DNA of 20,529 bases, from positions 1 to 20,529 of the IMG/VR virus record IMGVR_UViG_3300031612_000700; one strand, written 5' to 3'. The notes below the pieces were generated by a model that did no database searches, had not been told where the DNA came from, and saw only the letters and a program-made list of their open reading frames with translations. Below, piece after piece: positions 8,001-15,706 of this stretch; positions within the stretch are counted from its first letter, which is position 1, and the number at the start of each line of letters is the position of its first letter. This stretch comes from a virus. The translations under genes were made by a program, and so were the position numbers.

Positions 8001-11000
8001 TTCTAACATGTGCAAACTCAAGCATAGGTGGAATCATGCTGTTGTATTCGCGAATCATACGACTAACTATTGGTAAAGTATTTTCTGTCCATTCAATAGG
8101 AGCAGTAGCCATAAGATCAGCAGCGTCAGGAGATCGCAAATACGTTACAATTTCTTTAGCAGTATCTCCTCTCCAAACTCGTTTTGGTAATTCTCTAAAT
8201 GCATTCATAGCTGCACCATCAGGCAATGGAACCATAAATTTATTTATATGATTATCCCATGCTGCTGAAAACACTACGTCACCATTAGGCATATCAAAAG
8301 TAAACTGAGTTGTTTTTTGAGCAACTTGAGAATTATTAGGAAGTTGAGTTGTGTATAATTCTCTAGCCCATACTCCATCTTGTTTAACTTTTTGACTAAC
8401 AGCCCATTCTTGAGGATTTTGACCTAATTCTCCAGGTAACAATTCGCTTCCTATAGCTGTAGGTTGAACACCTGCAGCTAATTGTTTACGCCCAGCAAGA
8501 TCTGCAGCATCATAAAGTTCAGGATAAGAATCTCTAGTTCTAGCCATTATGTGTGCATGTTGTTTTGCTTGTTGTAAATCACCAGTTAAAGAAATAGCAA
8601 ACGCTCGTTTTAATTGTTCTATTTCTGCAATAAGAGCTTCTTCAGAATTGACTTCTGTCATCATGTCATATTCTTTAGTTACTTTTAATGGATCAATTAA
8701 AAGCTCATCTTCAACATTTGATTTCACGCGTGTCTCTAATAAAAAATCTACTTCATTACGAGGAATTTTATATTTGCTAACAGTGTCGCCTTGAGATGCC
8801 ATAGTGAAAAAGGATGAATCTCCTTTTGCTATAGCTGTTAAAATAGCTACCTCTTCTGCTTCAGAAACACCCATAACTATGTCTCTTGAACCTGTACCTG
8901 ATCTAGTAATTTTCCAATTTTCTGAGCCTGCTTTTATTTTTGTTTGAGCTGTTTTAGCAAGGAATTGAAAAAGATCAGCTAAACCATTGCTAACACTTCT
9001 CATGTAATCTGTTTCAGTTATACCCTCACGAATTATTTCGTACCTTGGTCCTGTAAAACCTGGTGAAAGAGCTTCTTCTAATAGTGATCTTGCAGTTAAC
9101 TCTACGTTGTTAACAGTGTAAGAATAAAAATCTAGATCGTTAGTTTCTGAAAGAGTAGGCCTATATGATTTTTGTTGTGGATCATACAAATCTTGATCAT
9201 TCAAAATAGCAACAGTATCGTTAAAAGCATTTTTCTTTTTAGTAAATCTATTTATTAAAGATTGAAGTACATTGCCTGAAGAGTCAAGTTGTTTTTTATG
9301 AAGATTGCTTATTGTTATTGGAGCAGTAGCTTCTGGTAGAAATTGTCCAGAACCGTCGGGTCCGTCAATTAAACGAGTTTCTTTTGATTCAATACCAAAA
9401 ATACGTAACTGTTCATCAGCTACATCATATATGTTGTACTCAAAATTCATGTCATCAATTTGTGTAGTACGTATCCCATATCTATTACGAAGACTTTCGT
9501 AATTTGCTTTTGCTTCAATATGTTGACCTTCTAATGTGTTAATCTCATTAAATATATTACGTCTTGCCTGGTATCGGCCTCCTTCGTCAGACCAGTCGGC
9601 GTTAGGAAGAGCAAGTTCATCATCAAGATCATTAAGTTCTTTTGTAAGAACTTTTAATCTTTCTTCCATAATCTGTGGTTGACTAAACGCTTCTTGTATA
9701 TTTTTTGATGAAGCTAAACTACGTGATGTATCTGGATTAAACCAAGGCAACAAGTTTGATCCTGGAAACATAGGATTTAAAGTAAAACTTATAGGTCCAT
9801 CTAAATTATTGTCAGGAATTAAATCACCTGAACGGTAAACATTAATAAATTCTTGACCTGGATTTACTTGACTTAAAACGTTATTGCTTAAACCTTTAAG
9901 ATGGTCTTGAAGTAATTCTAATTCTTTATCAGTTATCCAATTACTTGGCATTAAATTCTCTGCAGGTATATAATTTTTTTCTCCATATTCTTTAAGACCA
10001 AGCATCATCTCGTCAGCATCAGTATTTGGAGTACTACCTTGTTTGCTTATAGAATTACTTAGATATTTGTTCTTGTCTGTATGAGGACCTGCCCATCCAG
10101 AACTGGTTACTGAAGAAAAATGATACAACCCTAAAATTGCTTGTTGTTTTGGTGTATACAGTAAATCAAATAAATTAACACCAGTTCTAGTTGATACTAT
10201 TTCCCAACCTTTACCTCCATTAAGTGTTCTATTAATTAAACCTTCAACACGTTTGTCAGATACTATTCCTAGTTTGTCTAAGGAAATGCTATTAGGCGCT
10301 AACGCTTCAAACGCTAAAGTAACATCGTCTATAACATCATAACCTGGAGCAATTCGTTCAAATATAGCTTTGTTAGTGTCTATAAAAGATTGTAATTGTT
10401 TTTGATCTAATACAGAAATATCAGATGTTATGGGTTCCCGCATCTGCATTTCAAAATCAAGCTCTAAATTCTTAACGTCGTCTATCTGTGTTCCACTGCG
10501 ACTGTTTGTTTGATTTTGATATTTAAAAAAGTTACTTAAGAATGGTATTTGTTTTTCAAATGCTCTTGTGCTAATTAAATGTTGAGGACCAATAGTACTA
10601 GCGTAATGTCCAGTGAAAAGTGACAAAGCACCAAGTTTAGCTATATCTGAATTTCTGTTAAACAAATGCCTTAAAAAAATTGTTGAACCTTGTAAACTCA
10701 TAGAGCCTAAAACAGAGTAAGCAATTTCATCAATCACAGTTGTTGTTTTTGTTTTAATTTCTGCTGGACTTATTTGTTCATTTGTAACTGGATCTCTTTT
10801 ATAAACAAAAATTGTGTCAAGCTCTTCTGATTTCATTAACTCAACATCATTGGGTGTTGGTCGTCGATATACACCTCGTTGTTGAGAAACGTTATTCGTT
10901 CTAGATTGAACAATTATTTCATCATCTAATAAATTATCAAAAGTTTTAAATCCTACAAGCTCAGGGACTACAAGTGATATTCCTTCTGCTGCTTCTTTTG

Positions 11001-14000
11001 CTCCTTCTATCAATGGAGGGTTTGTTGGATCAAATTTATTTTTTGGGTCTAAACGCCACGGAGGAGTTAGCTGCAAAGAATTCAAACTCTCGTTGAGATT
11101 GTTTGAGCCACTTCTTACTGAATCATCATAAATATTTACTGCGCCTATACCTATACTGTCGTCATAACGTTTTACTTGAGCATCAATATGAGACTTTTGT
11201 AAATGCTTTGCATAAGTTTGAAGGTTTAATCCTTGCAATGCAATCTCGCGTTGAGCAACTCTTGTAAGAGAACGTTGAGCTAATACACCACCAAACGTAG
11301 CTGCAAGACCAGCAGTCCCACCTAAAAGAGATCCTATTGTTAACCCAGTAATAGCGCGTACAGTTTGATTTCCAATTTTTCCTTTTTGTATAAGGTCTTT
11401 ACTAGCGTAACCATACCCTGCTTCTTTATAAACATTTTCCCATATTGTTTGTTGTGTCGGAACATGTTTTAACCGTTCAAATTTATCGTAGACCATTAAA
11501 AGTTGTATATGATCTAATTCAAGATTTCCAAAAGATATAGAATTTTCTGGTAACACACGAGTATCTAAAGCTTGGTCAGGTGTTAATGACACGCCAGGTA
11601 AATTAGATGGGATATTTGTAGCTTGGACATCAAGCGCTTTTACTTCAACTAGTTTGCTTGTTCCAAAATCTTGTACTACAACATTTTCACGATTTAAAAT
11701 TTGTTTAACTTTTTCTGCCCCTAATTTATCAAAAGCTATTTGTAATTCATCTTTAGTTTTTTGTACCCAAACTGCTGTAGGGTTAAAAGAATTTTTACGA
11801 ATGTCTCTATAAATTGCGCTAGTTCTTATATCAGCAAGCCCACTAAAATAACCTGAACTTAATTCTAAAATATTCATTTGTTGCATAGAACGAAACGCAT
11901 CATCAAGATTAGTTAGAAGAGGGTAGCCAGGGAATCTAGCTAATTTGCCACGTTTCCAAAACATAGTTAAAACGTCGTTAAGAGAAGAAAGAGCTTCAAT
12001 AACTTTTACTTCTCCTACAGCAGAATTTTGTTGGTTAAGAATCTTTCTTATGTCTCTATTGATATGACGAAAATCTGGAATTGTACTTGCTGTTTGAAAC
12101 TGTGCTGGTGATATTGGTCCGCTTGTAGCGTCGTTAACTCTAAAACTTTGTACTTGTATAACCTGCTCACCAGCGGTGTTTGTTCCTATTTCATTATAAG
12201 CTATATCAGAGTTACCATATATTTGAGTTCTGTTATTTGAATAAGCCTCTTGCATTGAAATTTCATTTTGTTTATGACTTAGATATAATTGGTCTGACAA
12301 CTTTATTTCGTTAGTCATAGGCCATACATCTGCATATATACGATCTATACTTGTAAACAGTTTTTTTACTACTTCATTAAACAACACTTGTTTTTCAACA
12401 ACATTCATTTGAACAAACCTGGCTATAAGTTCATTCTTTGAATATCCAGCAAGAGTTACAACATCTTTACTTTTCTTAACGGATTTAAAAATTTCTGATG
12501 TCGAAGAAGAAATTGTAGGTTTAATAGCTTCAGCATCTAATATCATTTTGCGAAATGCTTTATCTATATTCTGAACTGACATATCTTTCCACACAATAAT
12601 ATTGTCTTGTGCTTCAGAGAAAAAATATTCAGCAGTTAAATTACGAGAACTTAAAGGTGCTTCGTTAGGTATTGAAGATTTTTTTACACTATTAATTATT
12701 TCTTTAGCTTTACTAATTGCTGGAAGTTGTACTTTATCATTTACACCAACCAACATTGATGGTCCTATTAAACTTCCAAACGTTCCTTTAGGACCATAAG
12801 CATCGCTTATCGAATCAACAATTCTGCCTATTAGTCCTGGATAAGTTCTAGCTGTATGCAAATTAATTGCACCACGTCTATAAGCAAATTGGTTATATGG
12901 TTTATCTCCTCCAAAAGCTTCCCACACATCAGGGTTTTGCGCTTGATCAGGATCATTTAAAATAGTTCTTGGATCTTTTGTAACAGGTGCTACAACGTCT
13001 GCTTCTCTAAACGTGTTGTGTTGTTGTGGAATTATTTGTTTAACAGGAAAACCATTAGCATCTAATTCTCTTGTTGCTTGTTCATCTGCCAAAGCTCTGT
13101 TGTTAACTACTGTACGAGTTACAACACTGTCTAATGGAACTGCATCTCTAACCCATAACCCAGCATCATTAACTCCAGGGGAAATAGTTTCAGGTGGACG
13201 AAGAAGATTTTCTATTTGTTTAATAGCCATATCATAAGCATCATGAAATGGAAGATTTTTAGCATTTCTTAAAGCTACAATACCTACAGTAGAAGCTGCA
13301 TCTTTTGGCAATGACCAACTAATTTGATTGCTAACATAGTTAGATACATTTTGACCATATAGTTCTGCTGATTTATTTAATGACTCTTTAAAAATTCTTT
13401 CAGCATCTAATAAATCAACGTCACCAGTTAAAACTTTTGACATATCTTTTACTGCAGAAGCAATAGTAGCTCGTATACCTTCAATGCTTGTTGTTAAAAA
13501 ATTGTATTGTTTATCATTTTGTGCAAGTTGTTCTTGAGCATTAAAAGATGCCTGTTTTGTAGGCATTTTTTCTTTAGCTAAATAATCTAAAAATGATTCT
13601 CTATTACCAACAACATCATTTAATTCTTTAATATGATCTTGCAAACTTTGGACATTGTAAGTAATACGTTGGCGTAAACTATCTATACCTACTTGACTTG
13701 CTGCAATAGGTTCTCCTGGCAAAGCTTTACCTTCACCCATAGGTTGCAAAGCAAACAAATCAATATCATCTAAGTAGTTTTCAGGAACGTTTGGTTGTGT
13801 AATGATTGCAGCAATTCTGCCAAATTCAACAGCCGCTTCTTCTATAAGCGGTATTTGTCGATAGTCTGCCATCCCTAATTTAAGAACGTTTATTACAGAT
13901 TCATTATCTGAACTTTGTACTGCAGCACGGTAAATAGTTGATAAAGTTTTATACGGAGCATTAGCTAAAACTTCACCATACACTGCAGCATCTATTGGAG

Positions 14001-15306
14001 TTTCCCTTACGGCGTTTTCAATAAACGTCCCTAATCCTTCATTATATATTTTTTCATCAGCAACACTGTATACATTATTTTCTCTTGCTGCTGTTGAAAG
14101 TTTTGATCTTGTTAAATCAGCATCGTCTTTAATTATTTTTACTAAAGACATTCCGTTTCCGTTAGGTTTAAAATGGTCATCTAGTACTGAGCTATAGTTA
14201 CCATCACCATCCAGTACAAGATCAATTATGTCAAATTCTTTTCCAACATTAGTATTTGCAGGACCTTTAGGAAGACCTTTTACTGTGTATAAAGGAGGAC
14301 CTGATTGCGTTGGGTTTGGTGTAAAGAATTTTTTAGCGTTACGCCAAGTTGATCCTTTAACAAGTCGAAGATATCTTGTTCCTGGATCTCCTACAAATCT
14401 AAATATGCCATCAATCATCCCTGATGAAATATTGTAAGTTTCTGGATGTTCTAACATGTATCTAGTAGTAGCTACTTCATCTGTCGGGTCTACTTTAACT
14501 AAACTAAAAGTTATTGTTGCCCCAATACTTGAAGTAGTAGCAACATTCCAAAGATGTTGTTGTCTTTCTACAAAACCCATTGCTTCAGCTACAGTATCAG
14601 GGTTCCCCTCTTGTCTTCTTCTAGCTTGAACTTCAAGATCATTCCAACTAAGCATACTAAATTGGGCAACGTTTTGAAAAAGATCATAAATTTCGTTATA
14701 GGTTAAAGCTTGTTCAGCTATACCTTGTCCAATAGTTTTTTTTGAACCATCAGCATTAAGTGGTTGTCGCTTAACCGCACCAGTTGTCATTCCGCTTGGA
14801 GCGCGTAATGATTCTAAAGGAAGATTCATTATGAATCTACCACTATTAGAAAAACCTTTTGTTATCTGCTCGTCATAAGGTAACGCTTCATACAATTCTT
14901 TGACATCTTCATATGTACCTGTCAATATATTTAGAAATGATTCGGTTAGAGTTGCGCGTGAAACCTCAAGATCATCAGACCGATTAGGTTGGGGAGTTGT
15001 TTTTGCATTGCCAGGCAATGCACGCCATCCACGTTCTGCAGCACCTATTAAATCAACAGAACCTGTAGGTTTATATCTGCTGTCCTCACCTTCACCTGGA
15101 AGGTTTATAGCTTTTTGAGGGTCTTGTTCAAGAAAAAGTTGATGTGCTGCATCAGCACCAAATTGTAAAATTCGTCCAGAAAACGACATAGGTAAATCAG
15201 TAACTTTGTTTGCAAGGTTTAACCCATCTTCTGCTACACCACGAGTTAAATAATATCCATCTGCGGCTATGTCTAAAACAGATTCCCACCAACGTTTACT
15301 ACTCAT
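5077..15306 (-). CDS. Giant 3409-residue virion protein, cysteine-free, probable internal or ejected protein
   Basis: A single uninterrupted frame of 3409 residues takes half the window, between portal and scaffold genes. Its translation contains no cysteine. Seen in the sequence: a soluble N-terminal half; a Gly-rich hydrophobic segment at 1318-1344 (starts AITGLTIGSLLGG) that could enter a membrane; a weak ADP-ribosyltransferase-like region at about 1723-1845 (GLYHFSS, then VYRSGD...PISFTLNP); a charged coiled-coil candidate at 1880-1944; and near the C terminus a patch LFKTIAPFLGAGQEVLTSW at about 2865-2883 followed by HDP, a style I associate with large internal virion or polyvalent phage proteins. 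The start ATG overlaps the preceding gene by 8 bases and has only a weak GGAA site, so coupling is likely. Size is like N4 virion RNA polymerase, but I found no polymerase motif B. A tape-measure role is less likely because there is no long uniform heptad repeat. Confidence 0.7.
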   Translation of the reverse strand: MSSKRWWESVLDIAADGYYLTRGVAEDGLNLANKVTDLPMSFSGRILQFGADAAHQLFLEQDPQKAINLPGEGEDSRYKPTGSVDLIGAAERGWRALPGNAKTTPQPNRSDDLEVSRATLTESFLNILTGTYEDVKELYEALPYDEQITKGFSNSGRFIMNLPLESLRAPSGMTTGAVKRQPLNADGSKKTIGQGIAEQALTYNEIYDLFQNVAQFSMLSWNDLEVQARRRQEGNPDTVAEAMGFVERQQHLWNVATTSSIGATITFSLVKVDPTDEVATTRYMLEHPETYNISSGMIDGIFRFVGDPGTRYLRLVKGSTWRNAKKFFTPNPTQSGPPLYTVKGLPKGPANTNVGKEFDIIDLVLDGDGNYSSVLDDHFKPNGNGMSLVKIIKDDADLTRSKLSTAARENNVYSVADEKIYNEGLGTFIENAVRETPIDAAVYGEVLANAPYKTLSTIYRAAVQSSDNESVINVLKLGMADYRQIPLIEEAAVEFGRIAAIITQPNVPENYLDDIDLFALQPMGEGKALPGEPIAASQVGIDSLRQRITYNVQSLQDHIKELNDVVGNRESFLDYLAKEKMPTKQASFNAQEQLAQNDKQYNFLTTSIEGIRATIASAVKDMSKVLTGDVDLLDAERIFKESLNKSAELYGQNVSNYVSNQISWSLPKDAASTVGIVALRNAKNLPFHDAYDMAIKQIENLLRPPETISPGVNDAGLWVRDAVPLDSVVTRTVVNNRALADEQATRELDANGFPVKQIIPQQHNTFREADVVAPVTKDPRTILNDPDQAQNPDVWEAFGGDKPYNQFAYRRGAINLHTARTYPGLIGRIVDSISDAYGPKGTFGSLIGPSMLVGVNDKVQLPAISKAKEIINSVKKSSIPNEAPLSSRNLTAEYFFSEAQDNIIVWKDMSVQNIDKAFRKMILDAEAIKPTISSSTSEIFKSVKKSKDVVTLAGYSKNELIARFVQMNVVEKQVLFNEVVKKLFTSIDRIYADVWPMTNEIKLSDQLYLSHKQNEISMQEAYSNNRTQIYGNSDIAYNEIGTNTAGEQVIQVQSFRVNDATSGPISPAQFQTASTIPDFRHINRDIRKILNQQNSAVGEVKVIEALSSLNDVLTMFWKRGKLARFPGYPLLTNLDDAFRSMQQMNILELSSGYFSGLADIRTSAIYRDIRKNSFNPTAVWVQKTKDELQIAFDKLGAEKVKQILNRENVVVQDFGTSKLVEVKALDVQATNIPSNLPGVSLTPDQALDTRVLPENSISFGNLELDHIQLLMVYDKFERLKHVPTQQTIWENVYKEAGYGYASKDLIQKGKIGNQTVRAITGLTIGSLLGGTAGLAATFGGVLAQRSLTRVAQREIALQGLNLQTYAKHLQKSHIDAQVKRYDDSIGIGAVNIYDDSVRSGSNNLNESLNSLQLTPPWRLDPKNKFDPTNPPLIEGAKEAAEGISLVVPELVGFKTFDNLLDDEIIVQSRTNNVSQQRGVYRRPTPNDVELMKSEELDTIFVYKRDPVTNEQISPAEIKTKTTTVIDEIAYSVLGSMSLQGSTIFLRHLFNRNSDIAKLGALSLFTGHYASTIGPQHLISTRAFEKQIPFLSNFFKYQNQTNSRSGTQIDDVKNLELDFEMQMREPITSDISVLDQKQLQSFIDTNKAIFERIAPGYDVIDDVTLAFEALAPNSISLDKLGIVSDKRVEGLINRTLNGGKGWEIVSTRTGVNLFDLLYTPKQQAILGLYHFSSVTSSGWAGPHTDKNKYLSNSISKQGSTPNTDADEMMLGLKEYGEKNYIPAENLMPSNWITDKELELLQDHLKGLSNNVLSQVNPGQEFINVYRSGDLIPDNNLDGPISFTLNPMFPGSNLLPWFNPDTSRSLASSKNIQEAFSQPQIMEERLKVLTKELNDLDDELALPNADWSDEGGRYQARRNIFNEINTLEGQHIEAKANYESLRNRYGIRTTQIDDMNFEYNIYDVADEQLRIFGIESKETRLIDGPDGSGQFLPEATAPITISNLHKKQLDSSGNVLQSLINRFTKKKNAFNDTVAILNDQDLYDPQQKSYRPTLSETNDLDFYSYTVNNVELTARSLLEEALSPGFTGPRYEIIREGITETDYMRSVSNGLADLFQFLAKTAQTKIKAGSENWKITRSGTGSRDIVMGVSEAEEVAILTAIAKGDSSFFTMASQGDTVSKYKIPRNEVDFLLETRVKSNVEDELLIDPLKVTKEYDMMTEVNSEEALIAEIEQLKRAFAISLTGDLQQAKQHAHIMARTRDSYPELYDAADLAGRKQLAAGVQPTAIGSELLPGELGQNPQEWAVSQKVKQDGVWARELYTTQLPNNSQVAQKTTQFTFDMPNGDVVFSAAWDNHINKFMVPLPDGAAMNAFRELPKRVWRGDTAKEIVTYLRSPDAADLMATAPIEWTENTLPIVSRMIREYNSMIPPMLEFAHVRKKAAQGIEVSWKADIEPVLSTMAPSNTVTGIRSPIFNIRENLGHVDFGKVTGSDAFKQLGEQLGISRNLLQKVDNAYDRLFLKSQSAMRDSTHKHHVTKYLENTIAAITPMLNPPMSRFIKTYPELAAQWNKDGYGFELNQVLQQSQNDATFSQYQQQPIMTEQLLRLRHERIEQFVDQDYAKRVGLSETFELLKKIKSGSAVTIDKSGNRVDVDVVSLLFPNGLTNIIKEMDVVKQPDSRGPNLEQWIVNDIAMPDRSLQIYTDFLLQTSRGYQPYAEVANEVGLFGGNFEINDTLTNLFVDRPTLNLLQTISKAIEDVSIIRQQINTLSFDHPNIDNPLLSNEIDAQGKIYNDAVSEGLDLAGDPSVPNLSLENANNTQSINYLALLRSSGIDQSQIDGILLKAKQYADNQVKQTLFNMAGKTKFQELFKTIAPFLGAGQEVLTSWTKHTYHDPIRTHKYVRAAIGSTEGEDENGNKRNTIKIPTSIYGLNLENGFGKFSDIAGKKIRANATSLLPINSTKSFNVFGGYYTSVISNEVLLKIPSLERALKMFIPYGLDPEGSMLKRAIKNLGPNWAIIASGKEFKVPGTNITYQANNERFNSTKSWAYDMLMVQHFEAGNEPLNQASLNAIDELSFEIAQNLIIAQAALASASPLPLQIVSPYTDNLNEYWETYKEYGQEIANEELWDTGYFMTTARRTQIVGAASGTQEGNFLFNKFETFIKEWPEIDDWVIGKYGPLGQELEYETSYNKVVVDSEISQGRRKVVSDPKRYFDTKVSMGWNDFNDLLRGVDQQWRIEVADYNINNAAVIEANPELERTLSKNQKAFKESTAGLVWQQGLKELTQTNTEWYNEWLDIGNPGVKIRTIQAFREVVKDPDFADRLEMASLKDYMDTRDQITNFMEDMGFAWSTDDDLFNQIRGSWLDFRDSISNPKINSNWIEFAPLYNRYFSDDEELNVNTGVNSVIPRLGIG
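11274..11355 (-). other. Gly-rich hydrophobic segment inside the giant protein
   Basis: This codes residues 1318-1344 of the giant protein: 27 residues without a charge, rich in Gly, Ala, Leu and Thr, beginning AITGLTIGSLLGG and ending FGGVLAQ, bounded by basic residues on both sides (KIGNQTVR before, RSLTRVAQR after). It is the only stretch of membrane-spanning length I noticed in the protein. The flanking charge and GxxxG-like spacing suit insertion into a lipid bilayer or oligomer packing, as expected of an ejected channel-forming protein. Confidence 0.4.
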
Positions 15307-15706
15307 TATTTCCAGTTTCGCTTGATGTTCTTATTGGACCTAAACCGCTACGAAGTTTTACAGCAACATTATAGAAATCGGTATTAGGAGTACTGTTACT
15401 AATAATGCCATTCATCACATCTAACAAAACAAAACTTCTAAATGATTCTTGCCGTTGTTTAAAATTTGTAGGTGCAGGCTGTTGTAAAACAGATTCATTA
15501 GGCATTTCAGAAGGCCGAGCTAAAGGACCAAAACTTCCAGGTGCTGCTCTTGTTTGTGACGGTCTACCTTGTGGTTCATTTATCGGTGCAACATCTTCTG
15601 GGATTGGAGCAACAGCTAATGATTCTTCAAGAGCTACCGTTTCTCCATACTGAGAACTTGCAGGCGTAACATCTTCTGTCGCTTGCATTTTTCTAGGACG
15701 TGCCAT
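15299..15706 (-). CDS. Small Pro/Ser-rich disordered protein between portal and giant gene
   Basis: A 135-residue protein I do not recognise. It starts with a basic MARPRKM and is then rich in Pro, Ala, Glu and Ser (for example EEVAP-like and EGRPSQ-like runs; PINEPQGRPSQTRAAPGSFG at about 41-60), so mostly disordered. A short ordered helix is likely near FRSFVLLDVMNGIIS (about 89-103). It has no cysteine. The ATG at 15706 directly follows the portal stop (TAAATG), with AGGAG 10 bases upstream inside the portal gene; its stop overlaps the giant gene's start by 8 bases. This chain suggests the protein is made with, and may act as a linker or assembly partner of, the portal and the giant protein. 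Function is unknown. Confidence 0.6.
   Translation of the reverse strand: MARPRKMQATEDVTPASSQYGETVALEESLAVAPIPEDVAPINEPQGRPSQTRAAPGSFGPLARPSEMPNESVLQQPAPTNFKQRQESFRSFVLLDVMNGIISNSTPNTDFYNVAVKLRSGLGPIRTSSETGNNE

Noticed and set aside
5077-15306. Tape measure protein as identity of the giant gene
   Set aside because: It lies between portal and capsid rather than with tail genes, has only one modest coiled-coil candidate (1880-1944), and lacks the long helical repeats and multiple membrane segments of typical tape measures.
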